Source of the DNA: Arthrobacter sp. TPD3018
GTDB taxonomy: Bacteria > Pseudomonadota > Alphaproteobacteria > Sphingomonadales > Sphingomonadaceae
Reading direction: 5' to 3'
Assembly: GCA_003075315.1 (NCBI GenBank)
Contig: QDFQ01000001.1
Coordinates: 124,001-188,000, forward strand
Length of the DNA stretch: 64,000 nt
The notes under the pieces: model-generated
What the model saw: only the letters and a program-made list of their open reading frames with translations
What the model was told of the DNA's origin: nothing
Database searches by the model: none
Part shown: positions 54,201 to 64,000 of the stretch, piece by piece
Position numbering within the stretch: position 1 is the stretch's first letter
Layout: each line of letters starts with the position of its first letter
Translations under genes and position numbers: made by a program

Positions 54201-54263
54201 ATCAATGGTCAAGGGCGCGGCGTAGTTCCCCTTTAGTGTGCCAGAACGAGCGAAGATTCAGCC

Positions 54264-54294
54264 CATTCCTCCCTCGCGTCAGCGGTGGAGGGGG
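54264..54294. repeat. CCTCCCTCG...GGAGGGGG hairpin repeat, copy 3
   Basis: CCTCCCTCGCGTCAGCGGTG plus GAGGGGG, with arms CCTCC/GGAGG around CTCGC..GCG. It is related to copies at 34165 and 46091. It lies between lysS and the MFS operon. Confidence 0.55.
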
Positions 54295-54353
54295 CGTTTC
54301 CGCAAACACGACCTCTGCCGCATAGCCACCTCCGCCGCCAAGCGGCGCCGAAC

Positions 54354-55949
54354 TCAGGCCGCTTTCGCCAGCGCCTCGGCGATCAGCGTCCGGCTGTTCT
54401 CCACCCCGTACAGCGCGATGAAGCTGCCCATGCGCGGGCCCTGTTCGGACCCCAGCAGCGTCTCGTACAGCGCCTTGAACCAGTCGCGTAAGCTCTCGAA
54501 GCCGGCGGTCTTGCCGATTTCATAGACGACGTTCTGGATATCCTCCGCGCTTGCGTCGGCGGGCAGCGCGGCGAGATCGGCGTCCAGCCGGCGCAGCGCT
54601 TCCACCTCGACGCCCTCGGGCGCGCGGCGCTTCAGCGTCGGCGCGACGAAGTCGCGCGCATAGGCCAGGGCATAGCCGATCAGCCGGTCGAGCTCGGGAT
54701 CACGCTCCGGCGTCGCGTCGGGCACATAGTTGCGCAGATAGCCCCACACCTGTTCCTTGCTCGCCTCGCCCATCACGCCGACGAGGTTGAGCAGCAGGCC
54801 GAACGTCACCGGCAGCGTCGCGCTGGGCACCGTGCCGTCATGGATATGGTGGACGGGGTTGCCCAGCTTCTGGGGCAGTTCCTGCGTCGGATAATTGCCG
54901 CGGAACTGCCAGTAATCGTCGACCGCGCGCGGGATGACGCCGAAGTGCAGCGCCTTCGCCTTCTTGGGTTCGCGATAGGCGAAGAACGCCAGACTCTCCT
55001 CGGGGCCATAGGTCAGCCACTGGTCGAGGCTGAGGCCGTTGCCCTTGGACTTGGAGATCTTCTCGCCCTTTTCGTCGAGGAACATCTCGTAATTGAAGCC
55101 CTCGGGAGGGCGCCCGCCGAGCACGCGCGCAATCTTCGACGATTGCGTCACCGAATCGATCAGGTCCTTGCCCGCCATCTCGTAATCGACGCCGAGCGCC
55201 ACCCAGCGCATCGCCCAGTCGACCTTCCATTGCAGCTTCGACATGCCGCCCAGCGCGGACTGGACGATCCGTTCGCCGCTCTCGTCGGTGAAGGCGATTG
55301 TGCCGGCGTCCGCGTCGACCACCTCGACCGGCACCTGCAGCACGACACCGCTCGTCGGGCTGACCGGCAGGACGGGCGAATAGGTCTCGCGCCGTTCCGC
55401 CCGCAGCGTCGGCAGCATCACGTCGAGGATGCCCTGATAGTGCCGCAGTACGCCCTTGATGGCGTCGTCGAACTTGCCGCCCTCGTAATAGTCCGTGGAC
55501 GAGGCGAATTCGTAGTCGAAGCCGAACCGGTCGAGGAAGGCGCGCAGCATCGCATTGTTGTGCGCGGCGAAGCTGTCGAACTTGCCGAACGGATCGGGGA
55601 TGCGCGTCAGCGGCTTGCCGAGATGCTTGCGCAGCATGTCGCCGTTGGGGACATTGTCGGGCACCTTGCGCAGGCCGTCCATGTCGTCGCTGAACGCGAT
55701 CAGCCGCGTCGGCTGGTCGCTCAATGCGTGGAAGGCGTTGCGCACCATCGTCGTGCGCAGCACTTCGTTGAACGTGCCGATATGCGGCAGGCCCGATGGG
55801 CCGTAGCCGGTTTCGAACAGGATCGGTTCGCCGCCCGGCTTGCCGCCCCCTTTTCCATTGGCTGGATAGCGTTTCAGCAGCTTGCGCGCCTCTTCGAACG
55901 GCCAGGCCTTGGAGTCGAGAGCGGCGGAACGCAGATCGGTATCGGTCAT
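54354..55949 (-). CDS. lysS: Lysine--tRNA ligase, class I
   Basis: Charges tRNA-Lys with the class I fold (531 residues), the archaeal-type enzyme that replaces the usual class II LysRS in many alphaproteobacteria. The HIGH motif reads as [13 protein letters not shown], and the KMSKS motif as [11 protein letters not shown]. The region [15 protein letters not shown] and the C-terminal helical anticodon domain agree with LysK. The ATG at 55949 gives the typical start, and the frame's further upstream extension has no ribosome site. The symbol lysS is commonly used; lysK is an alternative. Confidence 0.95.
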   Translation of the reverse strand: MTDTDLRSAALDSKAWPFEEARKLLKRYPANGKGGGKPGGEPILFETGYGPSGLPHIGTFNEVLRTTMVRNAFHALSDQPTRLIAFSDDMDGLRKVPDNVPNGDMLRKHLGKPLTRIPDPFGKFDSFAAHNNAMLRAFLDRFGFDYEFASSTDYYEGGKFDDAIKGVLRHYQGILDVMLPTLRAERRETYSPVLPVSPTSGVVLQVPVEVVDADAGTIAFTDESGERIVQSALGGMSKLQWKVDWAMRWVALGVDYEMAGKDLIDSVTQSSKIARVLGGRPPEGFNYEMFLDEKGEKISKSKGNGLSLDQWLTYGPEESLAFFAYREPKKAKALHFGVIPRAVDDYWQFRGNYPTQELPQKLGNPVHHIHDGTVPSATLPVTFGLLLNLVGVMGEASKEQVWGYLRNYVPDATPERDPELDRLIGYALAYARDFVAPTLKRRAPEGVEVEALRRLDADLAALPADASAEDIQNVVYEIGKTAGFESLRDWFKALYETLLGSEQGPRMGSFIALYGVENSRTLIAEALAKAA

Positions 55950-56007
55950 GATGCGCGCCGGACTAGGGTTCCGACGCGCATCCCGCAACACCTTGGATCG
56001 CGGCGCG

Positions 56008-56319
56008 TCAGCGACACCGATGCTTGGCGGTGATCGTGCGATCGATCGCACGGCCGGCAAAGGCGCCGCCGACGCCGCCCGCGATCGTGCCGAGCGCGCC
56101 ATGGCCGAGCAGCGAGTTGCCGACGAGCGCACCGCCGACGCCGCCCGCCACCAAGCCTGTCGTCCCGCTCGAATAGCGGCAGCCGTGCGCGTAGCGATAG
56201 CCGCGCTCATGCGCGTAGCGGTGGTGATGCCGCTTGGCCTCCGCCTTGCTGACCGGCAGCGCGACGCTGGCGGGCAGGACGAGCGCGGCGGCGGTGAGCG
56301 CGAACAGCATATGGCGCAT
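56008..56319 (-). CDS. Glycine-zipper 2TM domain protein
   Basis: A 103-residue envelope protein with a signal peptide ([19 protein letters not shown]). After a short histidine/tyrosine-rich part ([17 protein letters not shown]) comes a glycine zipper of two hydrophobic, glycine-spaced segments ([14 protein letters not shown] and [17 protein letters not shown]). Related zipper proteins (for example SlyB/Rick_17kDa-like) lie in the outer membrane, but a lipobox is not seen here. It has an AAAGGGA ribosome site. It probably supports envelope integrity. The histidine-rich part could bind metal. Confidence 0.8.
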   Translation of the reverse strand: MRHMLFALTAAALVLPASVALPVSKAEAKRHHHRYAHERGYRYAHGCRYSSGTTGLVAGGVGGALVGNSLLGHGALGTIAGGVGGAFAGRAIDRTITAKHRCR

Positions 56320-56455
56320 AATATATTTCCCTTTCGTGTCGAACGATGTCTGCCGAACGAGCGATAAAGGGCGCGGTTTCATGAATGCAGGATGACGTCC
56401 GTCGCGCACGGGTTGGCGAGTTGCCATTCCGTTCCGGTGGAGTACAGCGACACCG

Positions 56456-59185
56456 GTGATCCCTTATCCCGCCCTCCACGCCAGCCATGGCGGCATCTGG
56501 ATCGCGACCGCGGAGGGTACGCGGCCGATCGGGCGCGGCGAAGCGATCCGCATCGCGGCGGATACGCCGGTGATCCTGCTCAACGCTGCATTGGTCGCGC
56601 AGCGGCTGGGCTACCCCGAGCTGTCGGGGCTCGATCTGCTCGAACTGTTCGCCTTCCTCCACCCCGCGCGGTTCGCGGTGCCGACGCCCAAGGGCCTCGC
56701 GCGGGCGGTCGATCTGTCTCCACCGACGCGCGACGAGGACGTCGCCGCCTTCCTGCGCGAGGCTGCCGCGGCCCTGCTGGCCGTCCCGGAAGGCGACTGG
56801 CCCGAGCGTGAGGGCGCGTGGACCGCGGTGCAGTCGCTCGGCCGGCTGCGCTGGCCCTGGGCACCCGCGGTCGGCCCGCTGATCGCCAAGCCGCGTGTCA
56901 ACGAACGCTGGCTGTTCGCCGCTCTGCCCGAATGGGAGGAGCACGCCCCGCGCCCCGCGCCACTGTCCGCGACCGTCCCGCCCGGCGATGCCGAGTCGCG
57001 GCTCCACGCCCTCACCGGCGCGGGCGCCGAGGAGCGCACCGGCCAGCGTGCCTTCGCCGCCGCGGCGACCGAAGCGTTCGCCCCGCGCGCGATGCGCGAT
57101 GCGCCCAATATGGTCTTGGCCGAGGCGGGGACGGGGATCGGCAAGACCCTGGGCTATCTCGCCCCCGCCTCGCTCTGGGCCGAGCGCGCGGGCGGCGCGG
57201 TATGGATCAGCACCTATACCAAGGCGCTGCAACGCCAGCTCGCCAAGGAAACCGAGCGTGTCTTCCCCGACGCCACGGTGCGCCGCGAGAAGGTGGTGAC
57301 GCGCAAGGGCCGCGAGAATTACCTGTGCCTGCTCAACCTGGAGGATGCGTTGCAGGGTGGCTTTGCCGGCCGCGCCGCGATCCTCGCTCATCTGGTGGCG
57401 CGCTGGGCGGCGTATAGCGCGGACGGCGACATGGTCGGCGGCGACCTGCCGGGCTGGCTGCCGACGCTGTTCCGTCGCAACGGCCCTGCTGCGCTGACCG
57501 ACCGGCGCGGCGAATGCGTCTATGCCGGCTGTCCGCATTACCGGAAGTGCTTCATCGAACGCGCCGCGCGCGCCTCTGCCGACGCGGACATCGTCATCGC
57601 CAATCATGCGCTCGTCATGGTCAACGCCGCGCGCGGCCGCGAGACGACGACGCGCCCGACCCGCTACGTCTTCGACGAAGGCCATCATCTGTTCGAAGCG
57701 GCCGATTCGATGTTCGCCACCGCGCTGACCGGGCAGGAGACGATCGAACTGCGCCGCTGGATCCTCGGCCCCGAGAGCGGCGGGCGCGGCCGGCGGCGCG
57801 GGCTGCAGGCGCGTCTGTCCGATGTGGCGAGCTACGACGAACAGGGCGGCATCGCGATCCAGGATGCGGTGGAGGCGGCACGCAATCTCGCCAGCGACGG
57901 CTGGCTGGGGCGGATCGCGGAAGGCGCGCCCTTCGGCCCGATCGAGCATCTGCTCGCCGCGGTGCGCGGTCTCACTTATGCCCGTGCCGAACAGCCGGGT
58001 GACGCCGGCTACGGTCTCGAAACCGAGCTCGCCGAACCGTCTCCCGAACTAATCGAAGCGGCCGCCCCCGCTGCCGCCGCGCTCGACGCTTTGGTCCGCC
58101 CGCTGGTGACACTCGGCCGCCGGCTCGAAGCCGTGCTGGCGGAGGCGCCAGACTGGATGGACGGCCCGGCACGTGCGCGGATCGAGGGGGCGATCGCCTC
58201 GATCGGCTGGCGTGCGGAGACGGTGGCGGCGTGGCTGTCGCTGCTCGCGCGCGTCGGCGGCCCCGCCGATCCCGACCATGTCGACTGGCTCGCGGTCGAT
58301 CGCGTGGAGGGGCGCGAATATGACATGGGCCTGCACCGCCACTGGCTCGACCCCACGCGTCCCTTTGCCGAGGTGGTGCTGAAGCCTGCGCATGGCGTGC
58401 TCGTCACCTCGGCGACGCTGACCGGCGGCGGCGACTGGCCCACCGCGGAGGCCCGGGTCGGCGCCCCCCACCTCGCCCGCGCACCGTCGCGGTTCGAGGC
58501 GGCGAGTCCCTTCGCCTATGAACGCCAGGCCGAGGTGTTGATCGTCACCGACGTCAAACGTGGCGACCTGCCCGCGCTTGCCAATGCCTATGCGCGGTTG
58601 ATCGTCGCGGCGGGCGGCGGCACGCTGGGGCTGTTCACCGCGATCCGCCGCCTGCGCGGTGTCCACGGCCGCATCGCCGACCGGCTGGCGCGCGAGGGCC
58701 TGCCCCTCCACGCGCAACACGTCGACCCGATCGATACGGGCACTTTGGTCGACATCTTCCGCGACGATCCCGCCGCCTCGCTACTCGGCACCGATGCGTT
58801 GCGCGACGGCGTCGACGTGCCGGGATCGTCGCTGCGCCTCGTCGTGATGGAGGGCGTGCCCTGGCCCAAGCCGAGCGTGCTCCACGCCGCGCGACGGCTG
58901 GCGGGGGGCGGTTCGGCCTATGACGACCGTATCGTCCGCGCGCGCCTCGCCCAGGCGTTCGGCCGCCTCATCCGCCGCGCCGACGATTCGGGCGCGTTCG
59001 TCATGCTCTCCGCCGCAATGCCGTCGCGATTGCTCGCTGCCTTCCCGCCCGGCGTGGCAGTAAGCCGCGTGACGCTGGACGAGGCGGTGGCCCGCGTTGG
59101 CGCGCGAAGTGGCGGGCGACTTTCCTTGTCGCCCGCGATCGGGCATGAGGCGCGCATCGCGGTCGAGGACGGAGACGCCGGTTGA
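56456..59185 (+). CDS. ATP-dependent DNA helicase, DinG/XPD type
   Basis: A 909-residue helicase of the XPD-like iron-sulfur group, likely for DNA repair. An N-terminal domain of about 200 residues precedes Walker A (LAEAGTGIGKTLGYLAP), and motif II is YVFDEGHHLFEAAD. The Fe-S cysteines are in RENYLCLLN and GECVYAGCPHYRKCF between them. Late helicase motifs include LGTDALRDGVDVPGSSL and RLAQAFGRLIRRADDSG. The N-terminal extension is longer than in E. coli DinG; an added nuclease-like or regulatory role is possible but unproved. The start is GTG, and the stop overlaps the sixA start. Confidence 0.9.
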   Translation: MIPYPALHASHGGIWIATAEGTRPIGRGEAIRIAADTPVILLNAALVAQRLGYPELSGLDLLELFAFLHPARFAVPTPKGLARAVDLSPPTRDEDVAAFLREAAAALLAVPEGDWPEREGAWTAVQSLGRLRWPWAPAVGPLIAKPRVNERWLFAALPEWEEHAPRPAPLSATVPPGDAESRLHALTGAGAEERTGQRAFAAAATEAFAPRAMRDAPNMVLAEAGTGIGKTLGYLAPASLWAERAGGAVWISTYTKALQRQLAKETERVFPDATVRREKVVTRKGRENYLCLLNLEDALQGGFAGRAAILAHLVARWAAYSADGDMVGGDLPGWLPTLFRRNGPAALTDRRGECVYAGCPHYRKCFIERAARASADADIVIANHALVMVNAARGRETTTRPTRYVFDEGHHLFEAADSMFATALTGQETIELRRWILGPESGGRGRRRGLQARLSDVASYDEQGGIAIQDAVEAARNLASDGWLGRIAEGAPFGPIEHLLAAVRGLTYARAEQPGDAGYGLETELAEPSPELIEAAAPAAAALDALVRPLVTLGRRLEAVLAEAPDWMDGPARARIEGAIASIGWRAETVAAWLSLLARVGGPADPDHVDWLAVDRVEGREYDMGLHRHWLDPTRPFAEVVLKPAHGVLVTSATLTGGGDWPTAEARVGAPHLARAPSRFEAASPFAYERQAEVLIVTDVKRGDLPALANAYARLIVAAGGGTLGLFTAIRRLRGVHGRIADRLAREGLPLHAQHVDPIDTGTLVDIFRDDPAASLLGTDALRDGVDVPGSSLRLVVMEGVPWPKPSVLHAARRLAGGGSAYDDRIVRARLAQAFGRLIRRADDSGAFVMLSAAMPSRLLAAFPPGVAVSRVTLDEAVARVGARSGGRLSLSPAIGHEARIAVEDGDAG

Positions 59186-59721
59186 AGACGCTGACGCTGC
59201 TGCGCCACGCCAAGTCCGGCTGGGACGATCCCGTCGCCCGTGATTTCGACCGCCCCTTGAACGACAAGGGCCGCCGCGCCGCGCAGACGATGGGCCGGCA
59301 TATGCGCGACGAGGGCCTCGTCTTCGACCATATCGTCGCCTCGCCCGCGGTCCGCGTGATGGAGACGCTCGACGCGATCGCCAGCGGCTATGGCCGCAAG
59401 CTGGAACCGGTGTGGGAACGGCGCATCTACCTCGCCTCTGCCGCGACGTTGCTCGACGTGGTGCATGAGCTGCCCGACGCGGCGGCCCGGGTCCTGATGG
59501 TCGGCCACAACCCCGGCCTTGAGGATCTGGCGATGCTGCTGGTGCCTTTGGGCGACGGCGCATTGCGCGACCGGCTCGAGGAAAAATATCCGACCGCGAC
59601 GCTCGCCGAGATGGCGACCGGGGTGGGAAGCTGGCGTGAGGTTGCCGAGGGGCAGGCGCGGCTGGACCGCTACGTCCGCCCGCGCGACCTCGATCCCGCG
59701 CTCGGCCCTGACGAGCGGTGA
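59182..59721 (+). CDS. SixA-type histidine phosphatase
   Basis: Histidine phosphatase superfamily protein (179 residues) of the SixA type, which removes phosphate from phosphohistidine. The catalytic histidine is in LTLLRHAKSGWDD near residue 8, with the second in LMVGHNPGLEDLAML. The start is a TTG at 59182 that overlaps the helicase stop (TTGA), so translation is likely coupled. The start is unusual but fits the conserved N-terminus KTLTLLRHAKS. The substrate could be an Hpt domain, but this is not shown. Confidence 0.9.
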   Translation: MKTLTLLRHAKSGWDDPVARDFDRPLNDKGRRAAQTMGRHMRDEGLVFDHIVASPAVRVMETLDAIASGYGRKLEPVWERRIYLASAATLLDVVHELPDAAARVLMVGHNPGLEDLAMLLVPLGDGALRDRLEEKYPTATLAEMATGVGSWREVAEGQARLDRYVRPRDLDPALGPDER

Positions 59722-59790
59722 CGGACCCGAAACGGTCCTGACGGGTTCTGTCCCCGTCCCGCAGTCGGCGGGGGTGCAGACGGGGGCGAT

Positions 59791-60891
59791 ATGATCGACA
59801 GGCGACGGCTGGAATCGGGGGGACTGATCGTCTTCCTCGTGGCGGTGAGCGTGGGCTTGCTCGCGATCGTGTCGTCATTCATCGGCGCGCTGCTGTGGGC
59901 GGTGCTCGCCGCGATCCTTTTCCAGTCGCTGTTCCAATGGCTGCTCAAGCGCTGGCCGGGGCATCGCAACCGGGCGGCGGCGGCGACCTTGCTCATCATC
60001 TTCGTCGCGGTGATCATCCCGACGCTGGCGATCGGCGGCATGGTGATCGACCAGACCGCCGGCGTCTATGCCAAGGTACAGAGCGGCCAGATCGATTTCG
60101 CCAGCTACTTCAAGCAGGTGCATGACGGCCTGCCGCAATGGGTGCAGCGCCCGCTCGATCGCTCGGGTCTCGGCAGCTTCGACAATGCGCAGGCCCGTAT
60201 CGTCGAGGCGGTGCGCTCCAGCTTCCGCGGCATCGCATCGCAGGCGCTGTCGATCGGCCGCAACACGGCGGCGTTCCTGCTCGCCTTTGGCGTCGGCCTC
60301 TACGTCACCTATTTCCTGCTGCGCGACGGCGACCGGCTCGCCCCCAAAATCCGGGACGCGCTGCCGCTGGAGCGTGCCGTGGCGGACCGGCTGCTCGGTC
60401 GTTTCGTCGCGGTGGTGCGCGCGACGATCAAGGGCTCGGTGCTCGTCGCGCTCGCGCAGGGCGCGCTGGGCGCGATCACCTTCTGGATCGTCGGTCTGCC
60501 AGCGGCGCTGCTGTGGGGCCTACTGATGGCCCTGGTCGCGCTGCTGCCCGCGGTGGGGCCGGCCCTCGTCTGGGGACCGGTCGCGATCTATCTGCTGGCG
60601 ACGGGTGCGATTTGGCAGGCCGTGGTCGTGATCGTCTCGGGCGTCGCGGTGATCGGTCTGGCCGACAACATTCTGCGCCCAATCCTGGTCGGCCGCGACA
60701 CGGGCATTCCCGACTGGCTGGTGCTGGTGACGACGCTGGGCGGTATCGAGGTGGCGGGGCTCAGCGGTATCGTCGTCGGCCCGCTGGTTGCCGCGCTGTT
60801 CCTCACCGGCTGGCAAATCCTGACCGACGAGCGTGAGGGTCGGCGGGTGACGGCCAGCGCCGACGCCGCGGATGCACCGCGGGACGATTGA
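59791..60891 (+). CDS. AI-2E family transporter
   Basis: A 366-residue inner-membrane protein of the AI-2E/PerM family. It has about eight hydrophobic spans; the conserved late block is VVIVSGVAVIGLADNILRPILVG, followed by LVLVTTLGGIEVAGLSGIVVGPLVAALF. Some members export autoinducer-2, and others act as sodium/proton antiporters, so the substrate is uncertain. The ATG at 59791 has a GGGGGCG ribosome-like site. It is followed by a two-unit repeat. Confidence 0.92.
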   Translation: MIDRRRLESGGLIVFLVAVSVGLLAIVSSFIGALLWAVLAAILFQSLFQWLLKRWPGHRNRAAAATLLIIFVAVIIPTLAIGGMVIDQTAGVYAKVQSGQIDFASYFKQVHDGLPQWVQRPLDRSGLGSFDNAQARIVEAVRSSFRGIASQALSIGRNTAAFLLAFGVGLYVTYFLLRDGDRLAPKIRDALPLERAVADRLLGRFVAVVRATIKGSVLVALAQGALGAITFWIVGLPAALLWGLLMALVALLPAVGPALVWGPVAIYLLATGAIWQAVVVIVSGVAVIGLADNILRPILVGRDTGIPDWLVLVTTLGGIEVAGLSGIVVGPLVAALFLTGWQILTDEREGRRVTASADAADAPRDD

Positions 60892-60920
60892 GGCCGCAAG
60901 CCGACGTCATCCCCAAGCCG

Positions 60921-61000
60921 ACGTCATCCCAGCGAAGGCTGGGATCTTGCGGTAACAGCACGCCGCGCCAACCGCGCAAGGCCCCAGCCGAGGGTAGGCG
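60921..61000. repeat. GTCATCCC-family repeat, copy 4 (right half decayed)
   Basis: The left unit ACGTCATCCCAGCGAAGGCT plus GGGAT matches the copies at 6361 and 48188. A shortened CGTCATCCC lies just before it (60905). The right-hand unit reads CCCCAGCCGAGGGTAGGCG and no longer pairs well. It lies between converging genes. Confidence 0.6.
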
Positions 61001-61038
61001 CCGGCGCGGCGGTCACCAGCCAGCCGAAACCAGCCCGT

Positions 61039-61413
61039 TCAGCACGGATAAGTCTTCGCCAGCACCCGCGCATAGCCGTCCTTCAGCGGCAGCTTCTTTT
61101 CCGCCGGCGACAGCGCATCCAGTCCGCCCAGCATCTGGAGGATGCCGATCGATTGGCCATCGGGAATGCAGGCGATCGGCGGCTTGCCCGCGGCGACCCG
61201 CGCGGCCCCCTCCGCACGCAGCTGGCGCGTTGCGGCATCGGCTTCCGCCTTGAGCACTGGATAATCTGGGTTGGTCAACGCGGTGAACGGGTTCGCGCGC
61301 AGCGGCGCGGCCTTGGCCAGGAAGGTGCCGACGCTCATCGCGGCAGCGGCAGGCGTGGCGAGGCCCAGCGAAACGGCAAGGGCGATCAAAGGCTTATACG
61401 ACAACGGCGGCAC
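61039..61413 (-). CDS. Exported small protein of unknown function
   Basis: I do not recognise a family. The 124-residue product has a signal peptide (LIALAVSLGLATPAAA-A). The mature part contains two cysteines, one in PPIACIPDGQS and one at the very C-terminus (KTYPC), which may form a disulfide. SVGTFLAKAAPLRANP and DALSPAEKKLPLKDGYARVL look helical. The frame is well conserved in coding style and has a plausible RNA start upstream. It stands alone between the AI-2E and ftsH genes. Confidence 0.72.
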   Translation of the reverse strand: MPPLSYKPLIALAVSLGLATPAAAAMSVGTFLAKAAPLRANPFTALTNPDYPVLKAEADAATRQLRAEGAARVAAGKPPIACIPDGQSIGILQMLGGLDALSPAEKKLPLKDGYARVLAKTYPC

Positions 61414-61489
61414 TCCGGATGGGAATGCCGCCGCATAATCGGATCAAACTGACGGCGGCCTGAACCGCCCCCCGTCTCTGTCGTTCGGA

Positions 61490-63469
<1,980 letters not shown>

Positions 63470-63543
63470 GGGGTGCCTTTCACCGCACAAGATAGGCGCA
63501 TGGAGGTTAATGGCAATGGAACACCCCGGCGGAATTGCGCCGA

Positions 63544-64000
63544 TCAGCCGGCCGGCGACGACGAACGCCGCGGCGGGGCGGGGCGGAAACGCCATTCGGG
63601 CCCGTGCGGGCTGGCGATGACCCCCGCCTGCGTCGCGCGTCGCCCGGACATGAGTGCATCGAGCAACGCCTCGATATTCGCCGATTCGCTCCATTGCGTG
63701 GTCGCGACGGCATGGGTCGCGATCACCTCTCCGATCGCGCGGCGGGCCAGCCGACGCAGCACCTCGCGGGGCAGATCGGCGGCGTCGAGCCGGATACTCG
63801 CATCGAGGATGCGCACGCGCGTGCCCCACAGCCAGTCGACGATCGCGCGCAGATCGCCGTCTGCCTCCGCCAGCGCGGTCGCCGATCGGGCGAGCTGGGG
63901 CGGGCCGAGCCACTCATTGCCCTCGATCAGGCGGCGAAAGCGCGTGCGATCATGCGCCGGATCGTGGTTGCTGGGATCGTCGACGAACGGCACGTCGGCA
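63544..64000 (-). CDS. tilS: tRNA(Ile)-lysidine synthase, C-terminal part, 5' end beyond window
   Basis: The gene is cut by the right edge. The visible 152 residues begin inside the conserved segment [25 protein letters not shown], the TilS motif after the PP-loop domain (the D-P-S-N-x-D block and the R-x-R-x-L helix start). TilS converts cytidine to lysidine at the wobble position of tRNA-Ile (CAU). The PP-loop SGGxDS should lie upstream of the window. The 74 bases between its stop and the ftsH start are in the usual tilS-ftsH arrangement. Confidence 0.88.
   Translation of the reverse strand, partial: ADVPFVDDPSNHDPAHDRTRFRRLIEGNEWLGPPQLARSATALAEADGDLRAIVDWLWGTRVRILDASIRLDAADLPREVLRRLARRAIGEVIATHAVATTQWSESANIEALLDALMSGRRATQAGVIASPHGPEWRFRPAPPRRSSSPAG

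Overview
This is an ordinary, densely packed stretch of GC-rich chromosome from an alphaproteobacterium, most likely a Sphingomonas or close sphingomonad. Pointers to that group are the type III polyketide synthase-methyltransferase-flavoprotein cluster, a CrtZ-type carotenoid hydroxylase, an adjacent tyrA-hisC pair, COQ9, DUF3576 beside leuS, an HWE histidine kinase beside a lone receiver, and abundant short inverted-repeat elements of the type that start with GTCATCCC or GTCATTGCGAGC. I see about 70 protein genes, one tRNA-Leu (GAG), no rRNA, no insertion sequence, no prophage and no CRISPR array. Both ends cut a gene: a dienelactone hydrolase on the left and tilS on the right.

Layout. 1-5.4 kb: dienelactone hydrolase, then a minus-strand chain DUF3576-leuS-lptE-holA whose last three genes overlap by 4 bases. 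5.6-10.9 kb: an outer-membrane-like protein, thiE-like and yggS genes starting back to back, a HAD phosphatase, an ankyrin protein, and a SCO-YcgN-metallopeptidase chain. 10.8-16.7 kb: a PBP1A-type penicillin-binding protein and the polyketide cluster with a divergent winged-helix regulator. 16.7-22 kb: tRNA-Leu, a MATE exporter, a zinc-ribbon DUF3426 protein, and ftsE-ftsX-ydcF-plsC. 22.3-26.5 kb: amino acid biosynthesis, with tyrA-hisC on one strand and metX-GNAT-metW on the other. 26.5-31.4 kb: a lone receiver and an HWE kinase facing each other, then ssb and the iron-uptake genes feoB and feoA. 31.4-40 kb: COQ9, an EamA permease, an old yellow enzyme, a DUF442 phosphatase, recQ and an Atm1-type ABC exporter. 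40-48 kb: tonB, gltX, prs, PilZ, crtZ, sucC and etfBA. 48-56 kb: a small lipoprotein, a class I glutamine amidotransferase, a serine acetyltransferase, a MFS-NhaA-MFS transporter chain and a class I lysyl-tRNA synthetase. 56-64 kb: a DinG-like helicase, sixA, an AI-2E family permease, ftsH and the end of tilS.

No large novel system is evident. The best leads are regulatory. The lone receiver has a GGAAC-N16-GGTT element that fits the general-stress sigma factor EcfG. feoA has a Fur-like site and tonB a possible zinc-type palindrome. A perfect 19-base palindrome sits in the presumed promoter of the MFS-NhaA-MFS operon. A 10-base direct repeat lies between the polyketide cluster and its regulator. 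Paired inverted-repeat elements with compensating changes in their arms sit mostly between converging genes. These sites were found by eye and need genome-wide or experimental confirmation.
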